From NCBI GenBank assembly GCA_038134285.1, contig JAYPUW010000001.1, positions 62,001-126,000 on the forward strand: a DNA stretch of 64,000 nt, written 5' to 3'. Positions 55,181-62,786 of the stretch are shown piece after piece (position 1 is the stretch's first letter; each line of letters starts with the position of its first letter). A program made the position numbers and the translations under genes. This DNA comes from UBA3478 sp038134285 (GTDB taxonomy: Bacteria > Bacteroidota > Bacteroidia > Flavobacteriales > Flavobacteriaceae). The notes under the pieces were generated by a model that saw nothing but the letters and a program-made list of their open reading frames with translations, was not told where the DNA came from and ran no database searches.

Positions 55181-55723
55181 TTACATGGTAGCTTGAATTT
55201 TAGCCGAAGCTTTTCCGTATTCCCAGCGCACCTCAAATCCTTCAGAATTAACCTCGTATACCAAACGCTCTTCGAAGGTGCTACCTTGGCCCCCGTATAC
55301 GTTGACTCGAAGTTGATCTTCTTCAGCATTGTAATTGAAAGCACCCCATTGGTCAGCCACCTTATTGAAAATAAAGGTTGACTGATACTCATTCGGGATA
55401 ATAAAGAAGCTATAAGTTCCTGCAGGTAAACGCTTTCCTTCAATAAGGATATCTTTCTCCGTAGTAAATCTTGTCGCCTCATTGGCTCCAGCCCGCCAAA
55501 CTTGACCAAGAGGAACAAGATCTCCCCAGATCATTCGTCCCTTAACCGCTGGTGACGAATAGTTAATCGTTATAGCACTACCCCCGGCTACTCCCTCAGC
55601 CACACGAGCGGGGCTCGCCTTTTCTTGTGCGAATGAAAAAGCTGTCATAAGAACAGCTGCTAGTGATATAATAAAATTTCTTTTTCTCATGATAGGTATT
55701 TTTAAGAATATTAAATTAAACAA
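55181..55723 (-). CDS. DUF2911 family exported protein
   Basis: A 180-residue exported beta-rich protein of the DUF2911 family. A signal peptide ends near residue 22 (MTAFSFAQ). The typical motifs ITINYSSPAVKGRMIWGDLVP, VWRAGANEATRFTTEKDILIEG and LPAGTYSFFIIPNE are present. DUF2911 proteins are widespread in Bacteroidota and lack a known function. It is transcribed alone, toward the shared terminator. Confidence 0.85.
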   Translation of the reverse strand: MFNLIFLKIPIMRKRNFIISLAAVLMTAFSFAQEKASPARVAEGVAGGSAITINYSSPAVKGRMIWGDLVPLGQVWRAGANEATRFTTEKDILIEGKRLPAGTYSFFIIPNEYQSTFIFNKVADQWGAFNYNAEEDQLRVNVYGGQGSTFEERLVYEVNSEGFEVRWEYGKASAKIQATM

Positions 55724-55752
55724 ACTAAGATGCGCATGTGACCTATGTTACA

Positions 55753-55781
55753 TTGTCTGCATTAGGATAATGGTAATTTTG
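55753..55781 (+). promoter_or_regulatory. Bacteroidota-type promoter of the thioredoxin gene
   Basis: TTG at 55753-55755 and an exact TAnnTTTG -7 box (TAATTTTG, 55774-55781) are separated by 18 bases, the spacing used by the Bacteroidota primary sigma factor. The expected transcription start lies about 5-8 bases downstream, giving a leader of roughly a dozen bases before the thioredoxin ATG at 55799. Confidence 0.6.
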
Positions 55782-55798
55782 TATAAAACTAACGAATC

Positions 55799-56161
55799 AT
55801 GCCAACCGTAACGCTAACATCTCAGAAATTTAAAGACGAGATCTTCGATTATACACAAGAACGCGAATGGAACTACAAAGGAGACAAACCTGCCATTATC
55901 GACTTTTATGCCGATTGGTGTGGCCCATGTAAAATGGTGGCTCCAATTCTTGAAGAGTTAAGTGACGAAAATCCCGACATTATAATCTACAAGGTAGATA
56001 CAGAAGTAGAACAAGAACTCTCGGCAGTATTTCAAATCAGAAGCATTCCGAGTATACTATTCATCCCTAAAGACAATCGTCAACCCATGATGCAGCCCGG
56101 GGCACTTCCGAAAAATGCGCTTCAAGAAATCATAGACAAAGAACTCGTTCAGTCTGACTAA
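55799..56161 (+). CDS. trxA: Thioredoxin
   Basis: A 120-residue cytoplasmic thioredoxin with the redox motif WCGPCK (Cys41 and Cys44) and the conserved cis-proline loop IRSIPSILF. No signal peptide. It reduces protein disulfides. The stop codon overlaps the stop of the converging TIM-barrel gene by three bases. The sequence is slightly longer than classic thioredoxin (about 105-110 residues) because of an N-terminal extension (EIFDYTQEREWNY), a form common in Bacteroidota. Confidence 0.9.
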   Translation: MPTVTLTSQKFKDEIFDYTQEREWNYKGDKPAIIDFYADWCGPCKMVAPILEELSDENPDIIIYKVDTEVEQELSAVFQIRSIPSILFIPKDNRQPMMQPGALPKNALQEIIDKELVQSD

Positions 56162-57132
56162 AGTGCAGCTGATGCCTTGATCAAAAGATCTCTGGTCGCT
56201 TTAATTCCTTCGATTTCAGAGAGGCGACTTCCTTCATATTCTACTCCAATGAATCCATCGTATCCGTTTTCTTTGGCGATTTTAAGCATCCGCGTGTAAT
56301 CGATAAGGGTTTCGTCTCCGTTCTCATCAAAATCGTTTGATTTGGCGCTCAATGCCATGGCTTTTGGCATCATCTCAGAAACCCCTTGATAGATGTCATA
56401 GACCTCGACGCAGCTTCCGTCAAACACTGAACCGTAACCTTCTTCGGCAATACAGAAGTTTCCGAAATCAGGCAGGGTGCCACAATTTTCAGCATCAACC
56501 CCATTGATCACTTCCATAAGTGCAGCGGCATTTGAGCTGATGCGCCCGTGGTTTTCTACCAATACATTGATACCCTTTGGAGCTGCGTAAGCTGAAAGGG
56601 CCGAAAGGCTTGCAATAGAATTGGTCTTCCAGCGCTCAGGATCTTTTTCACCATATAAATTAAGGCGGACAGCAGAACAGTCCATTTCAGAAGCGGCGTC
56701 GATCCAGAGTTTATGATTCTCTATGGCTTCAGCTCGGGCATCGGCGTCAGAGGTAGATAGTGCGCCCTCACCATCGATCATGATAAGTACATTGGTCAAT
56801 CCGTATTCGGCTGCAAGGGCATTGTTTTTAGACACAAATTCTGCCACTGCAGCGGATTTATCCTCAGCCGTAAACACATCCTCATAGAGTTGATTCACGT
56901 ACTCTAGACCCGAAAATCCGAGTTCGTGAGCCTGCTTCGCAAAGTCGTAAGGAGACATCTCTCCTGAGCGTATGGCCTTATGCAACGACCATTGAGCAAG
57001 TGAAAGTTTTACCTCACTTATTGATTCAGCTTCTGCGGCCGCTTCAGCCGATTGCTTTGGAGCTTGATTGCAGCTCAACAATATCATTGAGGCAGCTACA
57101 AACGCTACTCCTTTTAGATTGAATATTCGCAT
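56158..57132 (-). CDS. Xylose-isomerase-like TIM-barrel lipoprotein
   Basis: A 324-residue sugar phosphate isomerase/epimerase-type TIM barrel exported as a lipoprotein (lipobox ILLSC). Family segments include LAQWSLHKAIRSGEM, LGFSGLEYVNQLY with a metal-type Glu, VLVENHGRISSNAA, LPDFGNFC and GFIGVEYEG with a final Glu. I use the ATG at 57132 (MRIFNLKGVAF); an in-frame start at 57153 would add seven residues before the signal. A hydrophobic signal followed by Cys in such a fold is typical of Bacteroidota sugar-processing proteins. Its substrate is unknown. Confidence 0.83.
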   Translation of the reverse strand: MRIFNLKGVAFVAASMILLSCNQAPKQSAEAAAEAESISEVKLSLAQWSLHKAIRSGEMSPYDFAKQAHELGFSGLEYVNQLYEDVFTAEDKSAAVAEFVSKNNALAAEYGLTNVLIMIDGEGALSTSDADARAEAIENHKLWIDAASEMDCSAVRLNLYGEKDPERWKTNSIASLSALSAYAAPKGINVLVENHGRISSNAAALMEVINGVDAENCGTLPDFGNFCIAEEGYGSVFDGSCVEVYDIYQGVSEMMPKAMALSAKSNDFDENGDETLIDYTRMLKIAKENGYDGFIGVEYEGSRLSEIEGIKATRDLLIKASAAL

Positions 57133-57188
57133 AGTTTTAAAATTTTGGATCAAAAAATTACGGAATAATTTAAAGCGCTCCTGCGAGC

Positions 57189-57288
57189 NNNNNNNNNNNN
57201 NNNNNNNNNNNNNNNNNNNNNNNNNNNNNNNNNNNNNNNNNNNNNNNNNNNNNNNNNNNNNNNNNNNNNNNNNNNNNNNNNNNNNNNN
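57189..57288. other. Scaffold gap (100 N) flanked by an 11-bp identical sequence
   Basis: A fixed-length gap placeholder. The base sequence ending the left contig (CTCCTGCGAGC, 57178-57188) is identical to the first 11 bases of the right contig (57289-57299), which suggests the contigs may simply overlap here, or that a repeat lies in the gap. Confidence 0.95.
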
Positions 57289-57322
57289 CTCCTGCGAGCG
57301 TCAAAATAATTTTTCGGTTCAT
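57289..57322 (-). CDS. Truncated 5' end of a possible exported protein
   Basis: On the minus strand an ATG at 57322 opens MNRKIILTLAG and then runs into the gap after 34 bases. The positively charged start and hydrophobic run resemble the beginning of a signal peptide. If the two contigs are joined through their shared 11 bases, the frame ends after only thirteen codons (MNRKIILTLAGAL, stop), so either a real gene is hidden in the gap or the peptide is not a gene. Confidence 0.25.
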
Positions 57323-57503
57323 TAGAGAAAGTTTAAAGGTCCGAAGACTATGAGAGTGGTCATTTTTTCTTCCAAGCTGCAAGGCTAGCCAAAACCGGGC
57401 CAAAACTTATTTGGTCAACATTAGCACCATTTAAAAAGTAACTGACTTATAATTTCATACTTTACAAAAAACTTTTGTGGGTCTCGAACCTTAACACCAT
57501 AAT

Positions 57504-58472
57504 ATGAACAGAAAAACCTTTGTCAAAAAGGCTTCAGCCGCTAGCCTAGCACTAGGCTTAACGCCTTCTCTTAGCATATCCATGCTTAAAAAACAAAAGA
57601 TTTCAAAGATTGGTCTAGGTCTTTTTACAGCTCCGCGCCTCTTTCAAAAGGATGTAGAAAAGGGTATTGCTACGCTGGCTGAATTGGGTATCCAAGAGTT
57701 TGAAACCTATGGACCATACGAATTCTCAGATCCTAAAAACCACACCTCTTGGAAGGCAATTACACCTCAACTCGGATTTGATATTAGCGGATTTTTAGGC
57801 CTTAGCCTGAATGAATTTCACGCCTTGTTGAAGAAGTACAACATTTCTGTTCCTTCAATGCACACCGATCTTTACACCCTAGAGGGAAATATTGGAAAAC
57901 TGGCAGAGGCGGCTAACACTGTAGGGGCAAATTATGTGGTTTTGCCGGCTATACCTGAGACCGAACGTGAAACCTTAGACGATTACAAGCGTATTGCCGA
58001 GCGCTTTAATGCGATTGGAGCAGCGGCCAAAAAAGAAGGCATTGCCTTTGCCTATCACAATCACGGATACGGTCTAGTTGCGAACGACCAAGGAATAAAA
58101 CCGATTGATTTAATTTTTGACGGAACCGACCCCAGTCTTGTCTTTTTAGAGATGGACATCTTCTGGACGGTTGCCGGAAGGGCTAATCCGATAGAATTAA
58201 TTCAAAAACATTCTGGACGCTACAAAATGTTCCACCTCAAAGACATGAGAGAGCTAACTTACTTTGCGGGAGAAGGTTCGAATGCTTCTGAATGGATGGC
58301 ACTGTTTCCGAAACTCGTCTCAGCCGGTTCTGGTGTAATGCCTATCGATGAAATTGTGCAAACGGCAACCGCTCACGGAGCAGAGCATTTCTTTATCGAA
58401 CATGACTTTGCACCAAATCCTATCGAGAATATAGGATCAGCCACGCGATACCTGGAAAGTCTTAAGTGGTAA
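57504..58472 (+). CDS. Xylose-isomerase-like TIM-barrel protein, exported
   Basis: A 322-residue sugar phosphate isomerase/epimerase-type TIM barrel. The N-terminus MNRKTFVKKASAASLALG resembles a Tat-type signal, with only partial match to the twin-arginine pattern. Segments such as LGLFTAPRLFQKDVEKG, GIQEFETYGPYEF, FAYHNHGYG with a metal-type His, VFLEMDIFWTVAGR with Glu and Asp, MFHLKDM with His, and FFIEHDF with the final Glu are characteristic. The gene diverges from the other TIM-barrel gene across the gap. The substrate is unknown, but members of this group have been linked to modified sugars such as 3-keto-glycosides. Confidence 0.84.
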   Translation: MNRKTFVKKASAASLALGLTPSLSISMLKKQKISKIGLGLFTAPRLFQKDVEKGIATLAELGIQEFETYGPYEFSDPKNHTSWKAITPQLGFDISGFLGLSLNEFHALLKKYNISVPSMHTDLYTLEGNIGKLAEAANTVGANYVVLPAIPETERETLDDYKRIAERFNAIGAAAKKEGIAFAYHNHGYGLVANDQGIKPIDLIFDGTDPSLVFLEMDIFWTVAGRANPIELIQKHSGRYKMFHLKDMRELTYFAGEGSNASEWMALFPKLVSAGSGVMPIDEIVQTATAHGAEHFFIEHDFAPNPIENIGSATRYLESLKW

Positions 58473-58473
58473 T

Positions 58474-60312
58474 CTACCAATTGTAGCTTAGGGCAAACCC
58501 TATATTTCTGCCAGGCATCGGAATAAAACTCGTCTCCCAATACGATTGATTGAGCATGTTGTTCAGCGATAGATTGAGATTTAATGGCCCCCATTGCTGA
58601 CGCACTGAGGTATCAACCACTGTATACGTTCGGCTCGAGGCGCGCTCGATATAACGTGCATTGAGCTGAACTTCTGTTTGATTCGATAGTCTAATCCCTG
58701 TGCGAACAACCCATTGGTGCTTGAGGTCGTTATCAATAGAATAACGTGAAAATTGAGCCGCTTCTTCACTTAAGTCTTGATTCATGTAGGTGTAGCTGAA
58801 GCCATAGTAAAAGGATCGAGTAGCCGTTGAAAAGCGGTCAAATGAAAGCTCTAATCCTTGCGAAACGAGTTGTTGTATATTCATCGCCTGAAAGCGGTCT
58901 TCTTCTCGCTCTTTCACATAGTCAATAAGATTGTCAGATCGACGCATGAAAAGTACTAGAGAGGCCTCAATCGAGTCATAGGAGTAACGCAATCCCCAGT
59001 CCGCAGAGGTCGCACGTTCAGCCACTAAGGCCGCATTGCCTATAGTCGTAAGATCGCTGTAGTAAAGATCCGTAAAGGTCGGAACCCTAAAGGTAGTTCC
59101 CCAATTGAGATAGGTTCTGAATGCTTCATTCAAAGGTAGTCCGGCCTCTAAACCTGGAAAAACCTGGGTTCCGAATTCAGAAATTGAGGTCAAAACAATA
59201 CCAGGTGTAAGATCAAAGCCTGAGGTTCCGATGTTGAAGCGCTGTTCAAAAAAGACATTTAACAAATCTCTTGAACGTTCTCCTAAATTATTACTCTGTA
59301 TACTCGATCGAGAAAGGTCTATTCCAAATCCGGTTTGTCCTAGAGAAGAAGTGTGACTGAGATCAACCGCAGCACCAACCTTATGGGTGATATGCATATT
59401 GCGGTAAATTTCTGGTCGATCACGTATATACTCATACATGTCTTGCCCTCTGCGCCAGTACAATCGTGGAATAATTTTGGTGTTTCCGAGTGTGATTGCA
59501 CGAGTAAGGGCTAACAAACCGGCCTGGGTTTCTTCGTATTGATCGATAGCAGAAGGACTGGCGTAGAAACCATTTGCTCCGAAAGCACGGGGAGAAAAAA
59601 GCCCAAATAGGTGAAACCCCTTTGAGGCGTCACCACTTCGCAGAGATAGGGCATACTGCTGCTGTCTGTAATCAGTATTGTGACGGTACCCGTCAGATTG
59701 AGCCGTGGCGGCATAAGCCATTAGCTTTAGCCCCTTATGTTGACTGGTGTCAAAAAGCTCAAACCCAAATGTTCCATAAGATCCTCCATGAAGTTGACCT
59801 TGATAGCCAGATTCAGGGTTCCGTTTGGTGATAATATTGATGGCCCCAGCAAAGGCATTCTGACCGAAAATACGGGCGGCTGATCCTCGAATAATTTCAA
59901 TGCGTTCAATAAGGGCGAGGGGTGGAAGAAAATTTGAAAGATGATGTCCGGTCTGTGCATCTTCAAGGGCAATACCGTCGATAAGCAGTAGAGTCTGGTC
60001 AAAGCTCCCTCCTCTTAAATTAAAATCCGCCTGGGTAGGCCCTACACCTCTTCTTCGTATGTCTAGGCCTGCAACACGCTGAAGGTATTCTACTACATGA
60101 ATTACACCACTGGCTTTCAACTGTGCGGCACTTATGACTTCAATGGTTTTCGAGCGTTTATTGTAAGGCTCGGCGATCCGACCACTGACCACCACCTCAT
60201 CGAGTAATTGAGAAGCCGAAAGACTGTCTTGTTGAACCTCTTGTGCCTGAAGTAGATTCATTATAAGGAGGGTCGAAAAGAATCCAAAAAAGGCTTTCTG
60301 TCTTGTGCCCAT
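58474..60312 (-). CDS. TonB-dependent receptor, BtuB-like
   Basis: A 612-residue outer-membrane receptor resembling BtuB-type receptors in size and plug sequence. A signal peptide (MNLLQAQ) precedes the TonB-box-like LDEVVVSG, the plug (about 45-165, with RRGVGPTQADFNLRGGSFDQTLLLIDGI and FGQNAFAGAINIIT) and a barrel ending RNIGFALSYNW. No cobalamin riboswitch is visible in the 55-bp upstream region, so vitamin B12 as ligand is not supported. It ends 1 bp after the stop of the converging TIM-barrel gene. Confidence 0.85.
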   Translation of the reverse strand: MGTRQKAFFGFFSTLLIMNLLQAQEVQQDSLSASQLLDEVVVSGRIAEPYNKRSKTIEVISAAQLKASGVIHVVEYLQRVAGLDIRRRGVGPTQADFNLRGGSFDQTLLLIDGIALEDAQTGHHLSNFLPPLALIERIEIIRGSAARIFGQNAFAGAINIITKRNPESGYQGQLHGGSYGTFGFELFDTSQHKGLKLMAYAATAQSDGYRHNTDYRQQQYALSLRSGDASKGFHLFGLFSPRAFGANGFYASPSAIDQYEETQAGLLALTRAITLGNTKIIPRLYWRRGQDMYEYIRDRPEIYRNMHITHKVGAAVDLSHTSSLGQTGFGIDLSRSSIQSNNLGERSRDLLNVFFEQRFNIGTSGFDLTPGIVLTSISEFGTQVFPGLEAGLPLNEAFRTYLNWGTTFRVPTFTDLYYSDLTTIGNAALVAERATSADWGLRYSYDSIEASLVLFMRRSDNLIDYVKEREEDRFQAMNIQQLVSQGLELSFDRFSTATRSFYYGFSYTYMNQDLSEEAAQFSRYSIDNDLKHQWVVRTGIRLSNQTEVQLNARYIERASSRTYTVVDTSVRQQWGPLNLNLSLNNMLNQSYWETSFIPMPGRNIGFALSYNW

Positions 60313-60331
60313 ATCACCACTTTAATTAGGG

Positions 60332-60339
60332 CAAAGGTA
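60332..60339 (-). promoter_or_regulatory. Candidate -7 box for the BtuB-like receptor
   Basis: On the minus strand an exact TAnnTTTG box (TACCTTTG) lies 19 bp upstream of the receptor's start codon. A TTG -33 box at the proper distance is not clear (TTTC is present), so the call is tentative. It would give a very short leader. Confidence 0.4.
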
Positions 60340-60367
60340 CTACGATTCTAAGAAAAGAAAGGGTTCG

Positions 60368-61441
60368 CTATTCTAATTCAATGGGGCTGCCGTAGCCTGA
60401 TCCGGTTTCTTGTTTTAACCCTAAAAGCATCCTAACGGTAGGCGCGACCTGATTCGTAAAGAGCTGTTCTTGCTCTTTTATTTCGCCTTTCGCAGCTACC
60501 TCTGCGCCGAACACTATAAGCCAGGTTTGATCGGCACCAATGATATCTGAGCCATGCCCGCGCCACAGGTCTAAAGGCCGTGTTCCTCGACCGTGATCTG
60601 TGGTAATGATAAAAGTCGTTTTACCGCTATAATAAGAATCCCTTTGCGTAAAATTCCATAGGTCTTCGATGAGTTTGTCGGTGTTGTGAGCGGCTTTCAA
60701 GTAAGCTTCGTAATCACCGTCGTGTGCAAAATCATCGGTCTCTCCGTAAGCAATGTAAATCAGGTCAGGATGATGTTTTTTGATGTATTCTTTCGCGAAT
60801 TGATGTGTGAATCCATCGAGTCTCACGCTGCTCCACGGGCTTGGAATTTGGGGCTGAAGCTCATTCAACACCTCTTCACGTTCGGTGAGCGGAAGATCTG
60901 AAGAAAGATCAAAACCGCTATTGGTGTACACTTTAGAGCGGGGCTCGTTTGTAATATAGTCAAACACATCCCAACTTCCGAAGGCGGCTACCTTATGAGA
61001 TGCACCTCGTTCTCTCACAAACTGTTCCAAAACAGTGACGTTGGGGTTAGGGATTTTATCGTTGCTTCGAATACGCTCATCGTCTGCCCTTCCGGTAAGA
61101 ATTTCATTATATCCCGGATACGAGAACCACATCGAATTGGTGAGGTTTACCTTGCTCCCCAACCATCTGTTACCGTGAAGTTGACCCTGATCCCTTATGG
61201 TAGACCAAATAAATGGGGTGAGCAAAGATCGCCGCTGTTCTGCACTTTCTGACCAGAAGAGTTCGACAAGCTGATCTGGATGATGGACATAATCAACATT
61301 GCTTATGAGCGCTGCGTCGGCCCCAGTAAAAAGCTCTTGCCATCGATAACCATCAAGGGTAATTAAAACGACCTTGTTCGCCTCTTGCGCACGCAGAACA
61401 AAGACGGTTATCAGAGTAAAAAAGAGTATCTTAAAATTCAT
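60368..61441 (-). CDS. NPP/alkaline-phosphatase-superfamily hydrolase, exported
   Basis: A 357-residue exported metalloenzyme of the alkaline phosphatase superfamily, close to nucleotide pyrophosphatase/phosphodiesterases. A signal peptide (TVFVLRAQ) precedes VVLITLDGYRWQELF, whose Asp is a metal ligand. The likely nucleophile is the Ser in WFSYPGYNEILTGR, aligned with the Thr of NPP enzymes. Further ligands lie in YGETDDFAHDG and TTDHGRG. It probably hydrolyses phosphodiesters or phosphomonoesters in the periplasm. It is divergent from the class-A-like gene by only 29 bp. Confidence 0.82.
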   Translation of the reverse strand: MNFKILFFTLITVFVLRAQEANKVVLITLDGYRWQELFTGADAALISNVDYVHHPDQLVELFWSESAEQRRSLLTPFIWSTIRDQGQLHGNRWLGSKVNLTNSMWFSYPGYNEILTGRADDERIRSNDKIPNPNVTVLEQFVRERGASHKVAAFGSWDVFDYITNEPRSKVYTNSGFDLSSDLPLTEREEVLNELQPQIPSPWSSVRLDGFTHQFAKEYIKKHHPDLIYIAYGETDDFAHDGDYEAYLKAAHNTDKLIEDLWNFTQRDSYYSGKTTFIITTDHGRGTRPLDLWRGHGSDIIGADQTWLIVFGAEVAAKGEIKEQEQLFTNQVAPTVRMLLGLKQETGSGYGSPIELE

Positions 61442-61470
61442 TTTAAACTAAAGATATACGGTAATCCTTA

Positions 61471-62661
61471 ATGAAACTATCCTATCCCTATTTATTGACC
61501 CTTACGGCCCTTTTCATGCTTTCGAATTGCACTGAATCAACACCTTTAGAAGAGGCCCTTTCAAGTCTTGAACTGCAAAGACTTATCGAGAATACTTCCC
61601 ATGAGGTTCAAATTCGATATACCGAAATTGAACGGTCTCAAGAGGGTGATCCCGTTTTCACTACCCACAGTATCGGAGAGGATCAAGACGCTTATTTCTA
61701 TCCGGCTAGCACCGCAAAACTCCCCATAACGATATTGGCTCTTCAGCGCTTAAATGAACTGCGAGCAAGCGGCTATGACATTGATGCGAATACTCCTTTT
61801 CACATTTATACTCCCGACCTAACAGCCCCTATTGCGCTTCAAGACAGCACCAAGGTTGACAGAAAACTTACCATTGCTCACCTCATCAAAAAGGTCTTTT
61901 TGGTTAGTGATAACGATGCCTACAATTACCTCTTTGATTTTTTAGGCCGAGATTACATCAATCAAGAATTACAGAAAAAAGGACTCTCACACACTCAGAT
62001 TCAGCACAAGTTTCTTTTCAGTGCTGACAACGATAACACCTGGCATTATGTGTTCTTAGACGCGCAAGACACGGTTTACGTGCAGCCCTCGATTCGCGGT
62101 GAGATCTCTATCGAAAATTCAGCTACCAAAGGGTTGACAAAAGGAGTAGGTTATCAAGCAAACGACAGCATCATTAGTGACTCCTTCGATTTTTCTCTAA
62201 AAAACAGAATCGCGCTTGAAGACCTAGAAGGAATTCTAAAACGCATCATTTTTCCTGAAGTTTTTTCAGCTAAGCAGCGATTCGATCTTAGAGATGAAGA
62301 CTACGCCTTTCTCAAACACTGGATGAGCCGAAATACTTTGGAAAGTATTGAGCCGAATTACCAAGAAGATAATGAGCACTACGACAGCTATGTAAAATTC
62401 TTTATATACGGCGATCGAAAAGGAGAAATGACCGATGTGATACGGATTTATAATAAGGTAGGGCTCGCCTATGGAACACTAACAGATGCGGCATACATTC
62501 ACGATGCTCATTCAGGGGCCGAATTTTTCTTGTCGGCCACCATACTCGTTAATGAAAACGGCATCTTCAACGACAACCTGTACGAATATGATGAGATCGG
62601 AATTCCTTTTTTGGCAGAAGTCGGAAGGGCGGTGCTCCGTCTTGAGCAATTGAAACGCTAA
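61471..62661 (+). CDS. Class A beta-lactamase-like serine hydrolase, lipoprotein
   Basis: A 396-residue lipoprotein (lipobox MLSNC, Cys20) of the penicillin-binding/class A beta-lactamase fold. The SxxK motif is Ser80-Thr-Ala-Lys83 (YPASTAKLP), the SDN motif is Ser146-Asp-Asn148 (LVSDNDAYN), and the KTG box reads KVG in IYNKVGLAYG. These are all the core catalytic elements. The chain is longer than a typical lactamase (about 290 residues), with extra helical insertions, so its role may be housekeeping or peptidoglycan-related rather than resistance. It is divergently placed from the NPP-like gene. Confidence 0.8.
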   Translation: MKLSYPYLLTLTALFMLSNCTESTPLEEALSSLELQRLIENTSHEVQIRYTEIERSQEGDPVFTTHSIGEDQDAYFYPASTAKLPITILALQRLNELRASGYDIDANTPFHIYTPDLTAPIALQDSTKVDRKLTIAHLIKKVFLVSDNDAYNYLFDFLGRDYINQELQKKGLSHTQIQHKFLFSADNDNTWHYVFLDAQDTVYVQPSIRGEISIENSATKGLTKGVGYQANDSIISDSFDFSLKNRIALEDLEGILKRIIFPEVFSAKQRFDLRDEDYAFLKHWMSRNTLESIEPNYQEDNEHYDSYVKFFIYGDRKGEMTDVIRIYNKVGLAYGTLTDAAYIHDAHSGAEFFLSATILVNENGIFNDNLYEYDEIGIPFLAEVGRAVLRLEQLKR

Positions 62662-62786
62662 AGATTTTTTCATAGAATGGTAAGTGATGACGTGCATATA
62701 AATTTTAAGTTATAATCTAATCAGTAGACTCAAAATCTAACAGAAATTTATATCTATCTTCAAAGACTTTAAATGGATTCCCTAGC

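Larger units (their letters stand above)
57133..57503. other. Gene-poor region containing the second scaffold gap
   Basis: This 371-bp interval lies between two divergent TIM-barrel genes. It holds 56 bp before the gap, the 100-N placeholder at 57189-57288, a start-like minus-strand peptide (57289-57322) and about 180 bp of AT-rich sequence before the next gene. Apart from the truncated reading frame I see no gene, RNA or strong promoter motif in the sequenced part. Confidence 0.7.

Noticed and set aside
55030..55518. 162-codon frame spanning the NIPSNAP/DUF2911 junction
   Set aside because: It runs through a strong terminator and overlaps both recognised genes in another frame; no family resemblance.
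60313..60367. Cobalamin riboswitch upstream of the BtuB-like receptor
   Set aside because: Only 55 bases separate the genes, too short for a B12 element, and no B12-box-like sequence is visible.
61471..62661. Antibiotic-resistance beta-lactamase
   Set aside because: The catalytic motifs are present, but the chain is about 100 residues too long, the KTG box reads KVG, and it is a lipoprotein in a housekeeping context; resistance cannot be claimed.
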